In this document: one piece after another, positions 17,474 to 23,943 of the stretch
Numbering within the stretch: position 1 is the first letter of the stretch
Layout: each line of letters starts with the position of its first letter
NCBI GenBank assembly: GCA_018648225.1
Contig: JABGRQ010000071.1
Span: 1 to 43,742, forward strand
DNA: 43,742 nucleotides
Origin: Chloroflexota bacterium
GTDB taxonomy: Bacteria > Chloroflexota > Anaerolineae > Anaerolineales > UBA11858
Direction: 5' to 3'
The notes under the pieces: model-generated
Database searches by the model: none
What the model was told of the DNA's origin: nothing
The model's input: the letters and a program-made list of their open reading frames with translations, nothing else
Program-made: the position numbers and the translations under genes

Positions 17474-18139
17474 ATGCCAAGCATCGAAACAGCCCGTTCC
17501 TGGTACCCTCAAAATGATCCCGTCCACGGTTTCGACCATATCCTGCGCGTCTATCGCATGGTCGAACGATTGGCCGAAGTTGAAGGCGCGGATCTTGAGA
17601 TTGTGCGCGCCGCAGCCCTGTTGCACGATGTAGATGGCAGTCAGCAGCCTGTCCCGAGAGAGAACGAAGGATCAGCGGTCAGCGACCAGCGGAAAATGCA
17701 TCAACATTCCGCAGCCAATTTTGCCCGCCAAATTTTGCAATCCGAAAGCTGGCCTGAAGCGCGCATCCAGGCTGTGGAACACTGCATTCGCGCCCACCGT
17801 TTCCGTGATGAGCGTGAGCAGCCCCAAACCATTGAAGCACAAGTACTCTTCGATGCCGACAAACTCGATGCTATCGGAGCCATTGGCGCGGTGCGTGCCA
17901 TTGGCTATGCTGTACTGGCCGAGCAACCGCTGCACGCCGAGCCTTCGCAGCATTTTTTGGAAACCGGCCAAAAAGAACCCGGCGAACCGCATACGCCTTA
18001 CCACGAACACATTTTCAAACTCAGCAAACTCAAGGAGCGCATGTTCACAAACAGCGGACGCGCTCTGGCTGAAAAACGACATAATTTTTTAGAATCCTTT
18101 TTCGAGCAATGGCAGGCTGAACTAACAGCACAACGATAA
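17474..18139 (+). CDS. HD-domain phosphohydrolase (YedJ-like)
   Basis: The 221-residue cytosolic protein carries the HD metal-binding motif set: HGFDH near residue 20, LLHDVDG near 55, a middle His in the HCIRAHRFRD segment and the late Asp in DADKLDAIGAIG. These are typical of the YedJ/uncharacterised HD hydrolases; the substrate (a nucleotide or other phosphate ester) is unknown. Between the HD and the third motif, a stretch (VPRENEGSAVSDQRK) is partly encoded by three heptamers of the form GRYCAGC and looks like an inserted repeat. No clear Shine-Dalgarno precedes the ATG. Confidence 0.85.
   Translation: MPSIETARSWYPQNDPVHGFDHILRVYRMVERLAEVEGADLEIVRAAALLHDVDGSQQPVPRENEGSAVSDQRKMHQHSAANFARQILQSESWPEARIQAVEHCIRAHRFRDEREQPQTIEAQVLFDADKLDAIGAIGAVRAIGYAVLAEQPLHAEPSQHFLETGQKEPGEPHTPYHEHIFKLSKLKERMFTNSGRALAEKRHNFLESFFEQWQAELTAQR
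17670..17690 (+). repeat. Three heptamer repeats inside the HD gene
   Basis: GATCAGC, GGTCAGC and GACCAGC follow each other without gaps and are translated. Similar runs between genes are common in repeat-rich bacterial genomes. Confidence 0.7.
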
Positions 18140-18145
18140 AAGCTC

Positions 18146-18212
18146 AACGCAAAGCTGCAGAGACGCTAAGTTTTTTATTTTTTGCGTCTCCCTTTCTTTG
18201 CGTCTTTGCGTT
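18146..18212. repeat. Degenerate inverted-repeat element before the DUF126 gene
   Basis: AACGCAAAG...AGAGACGC on the left pairs with GCGTCTC...CTTTGCGTCTTTGCGTT on the right around an AT-rich loop. It ends 16 bases before the ATG at 18229, where no Shine-Dalgarno is seen. Confidence 0.65.
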
Positions 18213-18228
18213 AGAAATTTCAAAAATT

Positions 18229-18609
18229 ATGAAACTTACCGGACGCACAATCTTCAAAGGCAACGCTGAGGGAGAAGCCCTGGTCACTACAATGGGGATT
18301 TCGTTTTTCGGCGGCGTAGACCCCGATACCGGAATCATCGTCGAGCGCGGCCACCAACTCGAAGGTCAGTCCGTAGCCGGGAAAGTATTAGTATTCCCCA
18401 CGGGCAAAGGCTCCACCGTCGGGTCGTATACCCTCTACCGGCTGAAACACAACGGCCTGGCTCCGGCGGCCATCATCAACGCTGAATGTGAAACCATCAC
18501 TGCCGTGGGCTGCATCATCGCCGAAATACCCTGTGTGGATCAGATCAACATCGAGCAAATCCAGTCTGGGAACAAGGTTCAGATTTCAGATAACAGTGTG
18601 GAACTATGA
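18229..18609 (+). CDS. Aconitase X swivel-domain protein (DUF126; phosphomevalonate dehydratase small-subunit-like)
   Basis: The 126-residue protein matches the DUF126 swivel domain closely: KLTGRTIFKGNAEGEALV, SFFGGVDPDTG, the hallmark PTGKGSTVGSYTLYRL, and AVGCIIAEIPCVD. In archaea this is the small subunit of phosphomevalonate dehydratase, which works with a large DUF521 [4Fe-4S] subunit; other aconitase-X enzymes act on cis-3-hydroxyproline. No large subunit is in this window, so it is an orphan here. The stop overlaps the next start (ATGA), so translation is coupled to the DinB-like gene. No Shine-Dalgarno precedes the ATG; a dispersed repeat forms the leader. Confidence 0.88.
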   Translation: MKLTGRTIFKGNAEGEALVTTMGISFFGGVDPDTGIIVERGHQLEGQSVAGKVLVFPTGKGSTVGSYTLYRLKHNGLAPAAIINAECETITAVGCIIAEIPCVDQINIEQIQSGNKVQISDNSVEL

Positions 18610-19283
18610 GCGATATTGATACCCAACGCAAAGTCCTAAACAAAGCCCAAACCCAACTGCGCGAATTAATGACCGACAAAGAGCGCCCGGAACAAGCCAT
18701 CGAGCCGTTCCTGAACCACCATGCCATGCTACACGCGGCAAAAATGGCCGATGCTGGCTTATGGTCATTTGAAGACGCTATTTTGGACGATATGGATGAA
18801 GCCCGCATTCGGCGCATTCCTTCAGGGAGTGAAAATTCAATCGCATGGTGTTTTTGGCATATCGCCCGCATCGAAGATGTTGCTATGAATCGGCTCATTG
18901 CCGATCAACCGCAAATTTTTCTGCAAGGCAATTGGCAAAAGCGGATGCAAATATCCTTTGTCGATACCGGCAACGCAATGAGCGCCGAAGAAATGGTTCA
19001 ACTCAGCGAAGAAATTAATATTGCAGCCCTGCGCGTCTACCGGGTTGCTGTCGGACGCCAAACTCGCCAAATTGTGACGGCAATAACCCCGACAGATTTC
19101 ACCAAGAAAGTAGATTTGCAACGTTTGGAGCAAATTCGGGCAGATGACGCTATTCGAGAAGGAGCCGAAGGCATCCTCGAATATTGGCGCAAACGCACCA
19201 TCGCCGGGCTACTGTTGATGCCCGCCAGCCGACATATACTCGTCCACTTGAACGAGGCGCTGAATCTAAAAAGGAAGCGATGA
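18606..19283 (+). CDS. DinB/YfiT-superfamily four-helix protein
   Basis: The 225-residue protein is mostly helical. Probable metal-binding histidines are in an N-terminal helix (FLNHHAMLHAA), in WHIARIEDVAMNRL, and in the last helix (RHILVHLNEA). This is the pattern of DinB-like metal-dependent proteins, a superfamily that includes bacillithiol and mycothiol transferases. It is not DNA polymerase IV despite the shared name. The start overlaps the DUF126 stop and its stop overlaps the methyltransferase start, both as ATGA. The reaction is unknown. Confidence 0.75.
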   Translation: MSDIDTQRKVLNKAQTQLRELMTDKERPEQAIEPFLNHHAMLHAAKMADAGLWSFEDAILDDMDEARIRRIPSGSENSIAWCFWHIARIEDVAMNRLIADQPQIFLQGNWQKRMQISFVDTGNAMSAEEMVQLSEEINIAALRVYRVAVGRQTRQIVTAITPTDFTKKVDLQRLEQIRADDAIREGAEGILEYWRKRTIAGLLLMPASRHILVHLNEALNLKRKR

Positions 19284-20368
19284 CACTTCCCATCAATACC
19301 ATCCTGCACGGCGACTGTGTTGAAGTGTTGAACTCGCTACCCGCCCAATCGGTTGATCTGATCTTCGCCGACCCACCCTATAACCTGCAACTGCAAAACG
19401 AGTTGCATCGCCCCAATATGAGCAAAGTCGATGCGGTTAACGATCAATGGGATCAATTCGACTCGTTTGCAGCCTATGATGATTTCACCCACAACTGGCT
19501 CACAGCTTGCAAGCGCGTTCTCAAACCAACCGGCACAATTTGGGTCATCGGTTCGTATCACAATATATTCCGCGTGGGGGCGATCATGCAAAATCTGGGC
19601 TTCTGGATTCTGAACGATGTCATCTGGATTAAAACCAACCCGATGCCCAACTTCCGCGGCGTGCGCTTCACCAACGCCCACGAAACGCTCATCTGGGCCA
19701 GCACAGGACAAGGCGCACGCTACACCTTCAATCACCAGGCCATGAAGGGGCTTAACGATGAAAAGCAAATGCGCTCCGACTGGTGGCTGCTGCCCCTGGC
19801 AACCGGCGCGGAACGACTCAGGGATGAAGATGGCAACAAAGCCCATTCCACGCAGAAGCCCGCTGCGCTGCTCTACCGCGTGATCCTGGCCGCCAGCCAG
19901 CCCGGCGATGTGGTTCTCGATCCTTTCTTCGGCAGCGGCACCACCGGAGCGGTCGCTAAACGTCTGCATCGCAATTGGATCGGCATCGAGCGCGAAGAAA
20001 AATATATTCACATCGCGCAGCAACGCATTGCGGCCATTGAGCCGGAACCCTTCGATAAGCACACCTTCGATGTGCGCAGCAAAAAGAAGATTGCACCGCG
20101 GGTAGCTTTTGCCAAACTGCTCGAAAACGGCTATTTCCAACCGGGGCAGCAACTCTATTTTCAGGCCGATTCTGCCCGCAGCGCCACAATCAAGCCCGAT
20201 GCCCGCCTGCGCGCTGCCGACGGCTTCGAAGGCACTCTGCACCAAACCGCCCGCCACTATGCTGGGGATGCCCCCTGCAACGGCTGGGAACACTGGTTTT
20301 ACAAACAAGGGGATGAATTCTACAAAATTGACAAGCTGCGTGAAAAATATCGGGGAATGGTAAAATAA
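19280..20368 (+). CDS. ccrM-like: CcrM-type adenine-N6 DNA methyltransferase (predicted GANTC)
   Basis: The 362-residue protein strongly resembles Caulobacter CcrM along its full length (358 residues there). Visible landmarks: HGDCVEVLNSLP, the catalytic D31-P-P-Y-N-L-Q-L, SKVDAVNDQWDQF, WVIGSYHNIFRVG, MPNFRGVRF, AHETLIWAS, MRSDWW, and motif I D214-P-F-F-G-S-G-T-T. The C-terminal 80 residues match the RAMA-type CcrM tail, with PCNGWEHW aligned to the PACNGW segment of CcrM. This predicts methylation of GANTC. The start at 19280 is fixed by homology and by the ATGA overlap with the DinB-like gene; AAGGAAG serves as Shine-Dalgarno. No restriction partner is seen. CcrM is best known in Alphaproteobacteria, so transfer is possible. 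Confidence 0.9.
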   Translation: MTLPINTILHGDCVEVLNSLPAQSVDLIFADPPYNLQLQNELHRPNMSKVDAVNDQWDQFDSFAAYDDFTHNWLTACKRVLKPTGTIWVIGSYHNIFRVGAIMQNLGFWILNDVIWIKTNPMPNFRGVRFTNAHETLIWASTGQGARYTFNHQAMKGLNDEKQMRSDWWLLPLATGAERLRDEDGNKAHSTQKPAALLYRVILAASQPGDVVLDPFFGSGTTGAVAKRLHRNWIGIEREEKYIHIAQQRIAAIEPEPFDKHTFDVRSKKKIAPRVAFAKLLENGYFQPGQQLYFQADSARSATIKPDARLRAADGFEGTLHQTARHYAGDAPCNGWEHWFYKQGDEFYKIDKLREKYRGMVK

Positions 20369-20373
20369 CCCCC

Positions 20374-20592
20374 ATGTCCGTAGGAACCGCACGCACGATC
20401 ATGCTCAAAGTCGATGACGACCTGTGCCACGCCTGCCGCAAATGCTTGGCCGGTGAAGCCTGCCGCGGCAGCGCTTTCCGGCGTTTCGACCGCGAAGATG
20501 CACCCTTCATCGACTCAAGTCGCTGCTGGGGCTGTTTAGACTGTATCGCCGAGTGCCCCTTCGATGCGGTAGTGCGCCACGAACATATATGA
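20374..20592 (+). CDS. Small 2[4Fe-4S] ferredoxin-like protein
   Basis: The 72-residue protein has two cysteine clusters. The first is CHACRKCLAGEAC, an unusual spacing; the second is CWGCLDCIAECP, a classical C-x2-C-x2-C-x3-C-P motif. It most likely carries two iron-sulfur clusters and transfers electrons in the cytosol. The start could also be ATG 20401 (MLKVDDDLC); neither start has a good Shine-Dalgarno. It lies five bases after the methyltransferase and its stop overlaps the next ATG (ATGA). The redox partner cannot be told from the context. Confidence 0.75.
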   Translation: MSVGTARTIMLKVDDDLCHACRKCLAGEACRGSAFRRFDREDAPFIDSSRCWGCLDCIAECPFDAVVRHEHI

Positions 20593-21629
20593 GAACATTT
20601 GATAAATGGCTAATAGGGGGGATTGGCTGTGGATTGGCGGGGTTGTGCCTTCTAACAGTGACAACCCTACTCCTTTTGCGCGTGCCCATCGGACGAGAAG
20701 CGCATCCTACCCCCGAAGATCAGATAACCAAGATCGCGCCAACCCCGCGGGAGACAGTCCAATCCCTGGAGCTTGAAGCCACTCCCATGCTTCAGCCGAC
20801 CCTCACCGTATCTGGCCCGCTGAACATCCCCCCCGGCGAGCAGAAAGGGCAGATCGTCTTCGTCTGCTATGTGGGCGGATTCGACCAAATCTGCCTGATG
20901 AACGCCGATGGCAGCGGACGCGTGCAACTCACGGATGTTGAAGCGACAAATTTCTATCCTTCGCTCTCCCCCGATGGGCAAACGATTGTTTTTTCTTCCC
21001 GGCGCACGGGCAATTTTGAAATCTACGCCATGCGATTGGATGGCAGCGGTTTAGAACAATTAACCGAGGGGATCGGCAGCCTGTATGCGCCCGAAATCTC
21101 CCCTGATAGGCAGACGATTGTGTTCACGAATGCCAGTGGCAATCAATCGCTGTGGCTGATGAATCGCAATGGCAGCCACCCACGCCCCCTGACAGACGCG
21201 CCTACCGATGAAATTGACCCCACCTGGTCGCCGGATGGCAGGTTAATTGCTTTTGCAGCTTCAACCACTGGCGACCGGCAGCTTTATGTGATGAATGCCG
21301 ATGGCAGTAATCTGCGCCAGATTACTGCTCTCGAAAAAATGGGCGGGCGTAGCAGTTTTTCGCCCGATGGGCAGTGGCTGGCTTTTTACGCCGGGCCACG
21401 CGGCGAACACAATATTTTTATCATTGGCCTAGACGGCAACAATTTGCGCCAACTGACCCACGGCGGCGACAATTTGGGGCCAAGCTGGTCGCCCGATGGC
21501 GAGTGGATCGCGTTCACATCATTTCGCGATGGCAATAACGAGATTTATGCCATTCGCCCGGACGGCAGCGAAATGGTACGCCTGACGAATAGTTGGATTT
21601 CAGATTGGCAGCCGCGTTGGGGGAAATGA
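20589..21629 (+). CDS. PD40 / TolB-like beta-propeller protein, membrane-anchored
   Basis: The 346-residue protein begins with a hydrophobic anchor (GGIGCGLAGLCLLTVTTLLL), then a Pro/Glu/Thr linker, then about six PD40 blades. The blades repeat SPDGQTIVFSS-like and DGSGLEQLT-like units, for example YPSLSPDGQTIVF, PTWSPDGRLIAF and PSWSPDGEWIAF. Such propellers bind proteins or sugars in the periplasm or on the surface; no catalytic site is visible. I chose the ATG at 20589, which overlaps the ferredoxin stop, over an in-frame ATG at 20553 inside the ferredoxin. It is the last gene of the coupled run. Confidence 0.85.
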   Translation: MRTFDKWLIGGIGCGLAGLCLLTVTTLLLLRVPIGREAHPTPEDQITKIAPTPRETVQSLELEATPMLQPTLTVSGPLNIPPGEQKGQIVFVCYVGGFDQICLMNADGSGRVQLTDVEATNFYPSLSPDGQTIVFSSRRTGNFEIYAMRLDGSGLEQLTEGIGSLYAPEISPDRQTIVFTNASGNQSLWLMNRNGSHPRPLTDAPTDEIDPTWSPDGRLIAFAASTTGDRQLYVMNADGSNLRQITALEKMGGRSSFSPDGQWLAFYAGPRGEHNIFIIGLDGNNLRQLTHGGDNLGPSWSPDGEWIAFTSFRDGNNEIYAIRPDGSEMVRLTNSWISDWQPRWGK

Positions 21630-21666
21630 TCCAAGCGCAGGTTGATTTTGGTATATAATCAATATA

Positions 21667-21683
21667 GCGCAGTACAGTTGCGC
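21667..21683 (+). promoter_or_regulatory. Small inverted repeat in a promoter region
   Basis: GCGCA and TGCGC are separated by seven bases, just downstream of a TATAAT (21654-21659) that could serve as the -10 of the 36-aa peptide gene. It might be an operator; no -35 at normal spacing is seen. Confidence 0.3.
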
Positions 21684-21724
21684 CTGGACCGTTCGGCAAA
21701 TATAGCCAATAGAGAGGTGTAGAT

Positions 21725-21835
21725 ATGTCTGAAAAAGGTAAGAAAGACAAAGGGAAACGCGAAGAAAAGAAAAAACCCAAGTTAAGCATCAAAGATAAAC
21801 GCAAGCTTAAAAAAGAGAAGGAAAAATCGTCTTGA
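21725..21835 (+). CDS. 36-residue Lys-rich small protein
   Basis: A frame from ATG 21725 to TGA 21835 encodes 36 residues, about half of them Lys or Arg (for example KGKKDKGKREEKKKPK). GAGAGGTG stands upstream at a workable distance, a promoter-like TATAAT is about 70 bases upstream, and a terminator follows. The composition suggests binding to RNA, DNA or ribosomes. I recognise no family. Because it has its own expression signals I consider it a real gene. Confidence 0.65.
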   Translation: MSEKGKKDKGKREEKKKPKLSIKDKRKLKKEKEKSS

Positions 21836-21874
21836 TCCAAGCGGTATTCCCTACAATCCCATCATCTTGAAAAT

Positions 21875-21906
21875 AAAAAGCCCTGTTGCAATCCAGGGCT
21901 TTTTTT
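21875..21906 (+). terminator. Rho-independent terminator
   Basis: An 11-bp stem (AAAAAGCCCTG paired with CAGGGCTTTTT) with an eight-base loop, followed by further T residues. It ends the small basic peptide gene. Confidence 0.88.
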
Positions 21907-22017
21907 CGTATGTCATCAATCGCCAGGAACCGACCGAGCAATAGCTGCCGGTGGACGCGAAGAAGCCCATTTAGCTCTTATATGCTTATTTTCATATTTC
22001 ACAACCAAAATCTCAGA

Positions 22018-22959
22018 TTAAAGCAACTCCACACTGGGGCGCAAATCCAGATGATCGATCAGTTGATTCAATTCAGTATCGCTGAGCGGGCGGCCTTTGC
22101 CTGCGTAGGCAGTCAGGGCGGCTTCCATCATATTCGTGCCAAAGGAGCGTCCATCGTAGCGCGGGGTCGTCGTAATCATTAAATACACTCCACGTTGACG
22201 CAAAAAATCAACATTCTCGGGAGTAGTGGTGTTGGTAATCACGGTTTTCCCATGCAAATTTTGGGGCAGGTATTTTTTCATAAAGAGAAAATCCCCAGCC
22301 AACAAATCCGATTCAAGCCAAAATTTCTGATATTTGGATTCATGCTCTGTGCCGCTGCTGCCGTAGAAGAGCAAACTCATGGGGAAATGACTGACAAAGG
22401 GCAGCATCAACCGAGCGACGCGCTTGAAATTGCGCAAGCCGTGAACTGGTAAGGGAATATCCAGGGCCACCATCAGATCACCAAAAATGACATCCTGGCT
22501 GACTTCGCTGACCGCTCGCGCCAGCCCAATGCGATCCACCGCCACCGGGATAAAAGCCTGCCGAAAATGTGGCACGCCATCGATGAGCAGCCCGTCAATT
22601 TCGCCCTGTTTTCCGCTAAGCAGGTTGTGCAGCGCGGGTGCCGCCAATTCAAAAACCCGTCGCTCAAGGGTGTGTTTCAGACCACGTCCATCCACCACCG
22701 GGGTTTGTTTCACCTGCTCAACCAGTTTCAATGCCGCCCTGAGCGGGTATTCGCGTCCATCCAGGCGCAGATATAAATCCACACCACCCACCCCAAAGGC
22801 ATCCACCTGACCATCGAGTTCAGCGTAGAGATGTTTGGCTTTCTCCACATCCCCATCGGTGCCGATGCGCTCCACCTGAATCGCCTCGCCCTTAAATTCG
22901 ACGACGACTTTCTTATCACGCGCAGAACTTCCCAAACTGATACTCACGGCTCGCTTCAT
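22018..22959 (-). CDS. Conserved protein, quinate 5-dehydrogenase-like
   Basis: The 313-residue protein begins KRAVSISLGSSARDKKV and contains ERIGTDGD, FGVGGVDLYL, VVDGRGLKHTLERRV and TNTTTPENVDFL. I recall this conserved family as annotated "quinate 5-dehydrogenase" in Chloroflexota and Firmicutes, but I cannot find an experimental basis and no classical GxGxxG dinucleotide motif is clear. GGAG lies before the ATG at 22959. It stands alone on the minus strand, divergent from yccF. Treat the enzyme name as provisional. Confidence 0.6.
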   Translation of the reverse strand: MKRAVSISLGSSARDKKVVVEFKGEAIQVERIGTDGDVEKAKHLYAELDGQVDAFGVGGVDLYLRLDGREYPLRAALKLVEQVKQTPVVDGRGLKHTLERRVFELAAPALHNLLSGKQGEIDGLLIDGVPHFRQAFIPVAVDRIGLARAVSEVSQDVIFGDLMVALDIPLPVHGLRNFKRVARLMLPFVSHFPMSLLFYGSSGTEHESKYQKFWLESDLLAGDFLFMKKYLPQNLHGKTVITNTTTPENVDFLRQRGVYLMITTTPRYDGRSFGTNMMEAALTAYAGKGRPLSDTELNQLIDHLDLRPSVELL

Positions 22960-23092
22960 ACGACGCGGCTCCTTTCACCAGGAAATTAAAAACATGATAC
23001 CATTATTTCCGATCTGCTTTGCAACTGGACTATAAAGAATTCGTATACACCAGTAGCACAGCAAAAAACAAAGTTTTCAAAAGGAGTCTTTT

Positions 23093-23461
23093 ATGAGTTT
23101 CTTAGGTAATCTCGTCTGGTTAATTTTTGGCGGTTTTCTCTCCGGACTGGGGTATATCATCGGCGGGTTATTGTTTTGCCTGACGATCATCGGCATCCCC
23201 TTCGGTAAACAAGCCATCAAGCTGGGCATTGCCACGATGACCCCCTTCGGACGCGAAATTGTCGTCGCCGAGGAATTCGACAACCCGCTCAGTTTGCTGT
23301 TCAATATCATCTGGGCAATTATCTTCGGTTGGGAAATTGCGGTTTCGCACTTCGTCCACGGGCTGATTTTGGCAATTACGATCGTTGGTATTCCATTTGC
23401 CAAGCAGCATTTTAAGCTGATTCCGCTGGCTTTATTCCCGTTTGGCAGAGAATTGCGCTAA
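23093..23461 (+). CDS. yccF: YccF-domain inner-membrane protein
   Basis: The 122-residue protein contains two tandem copies of the YccF module. Each copy has a hydrophobic helix pair and a GIPFGKQ-type turn: TIIGIPFGKQAIKLG and TIVGIPFAKQHFKLI, each followed by a PFGRE motif (TPFGREIV, FPFGRELR). This is the diagnostic YccF (DUF307) pattern. The function is not well known. AAAAGGAG precedes the ATG. The gene ends seven bases before the selenoprotein ATG, so the two are probably one transcript. Confidence 0.92.
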   Translation: MSFLGNLVWLIFGGFLSGLGYIIGGLLFCLTIIGIPFGKQAIKLGIATMTPFGREIVVAEEFDNPLSLLFNIIWAIIFGWEIAVSHFVHGLILAITIVGIPFAKQHFKLIPLALFPFGRELR

Positions 23462-23468
23462 TTGAACA

Positions 23469-23933
23469 ATGAGTCGAATAGAAATTAACACCCCAGCCCC
23501 TGAGTTTGAACTCGCTGATTTCAACGGCAAGCTTGTAAAACTCGCTGATTTTCGAGCGCAAAAAAACGTAATTCTGGTATTCAACCGCGGCTTTGTCTGA
23601 CCTTTCTGCCGCCGGCACATGGCGCAGTTGCGCCAGGATTACGAATTATTCCAGGCCCAGGATGCTGAAATTATCGCTGTGGGGCCAGAAAATGCCCAAG
23701 CCTTCAAAGCCTACTGGGCTGAACATCAACTCCCCTTCGTGGGATTACCCGACCCCAAACATACGGTACTTAAACGCTACGGACAAGAAGTAAAAATCTT
23801 CAAGTTAGGGCGCATGCCCGCACAGAGCATTATTGATAAAAACGGACAGGTGCGCTATATCCATTACGGACATGGTATGCAAGATATTCCAGAAAACACG
23901 GAATTGCTGCAAATTCTGGCTGGGCTAAACTGA
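23469..23933 (+). CDS. Peroxiredoxin-like selenoprotein (in-frame TGA read as selenocysteine)
   Basis: The frame from ATG 23469 to TGA 23933 gives 154 residues with a single internal TGA at 23598-23600 (residue 44). Upstream it reads INTPAPEFELADFNGK...LVFNRGFV and downstream PFCRRHMAQLRQDYE, so the whole is an AhpC/TSA-type thioredoxin fold. The TGA replaces the first Cys of the usual CPFC motif, giving U-P-F-C. The frame and homology are unbroken on both sides, which argues against a frameshift or decay. A hairpin just after the TGA fits a bacterial SECIS. Peroxiredoxin-like UxxC selenoproteins are known in bacteria. Expected role: reducing peroxides with thiols in the cytosol. No clear Shine-Dalgarno; coupling to yccF is likely. 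An automatic caller would start at 23619 and lose the active site. Confidence 0.9.
23606..23627 (+). promoter_or_regulatory. SECIS-like hairpin
   Basis: CTG (23606-23608) pairs with CAG (23625-23627) and CGCC (23610-23613) with GGCG (23621-23624), with one bulged C and the loop GGCACAT. The loop begins about 13 bases after the TGA with G residues at its 5' side, as in bacterial SECIS elements. A competing stem (GGCGC at 23621-23625 with GCGCC at 23630-23634) is also possible. Confidence 0.6.
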
Positions 23934-23943
23934 AGGAATGAAC

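Noticed and set aside
19337-20392. 351-codon open frame antisense to the CcrM-like gene
   Set aside because: It mirrors a strongly recognised gene and lacks its own start signals; long antisense frames arise from codon bias.
23619-23933. Peroxiredoxin as a truncated gene or a decayed pseudogene
   Set aside because: The sequence before the TGA is in the same frame and family-like, no other disruption is present, and the TGA replaces the active-site Cys.
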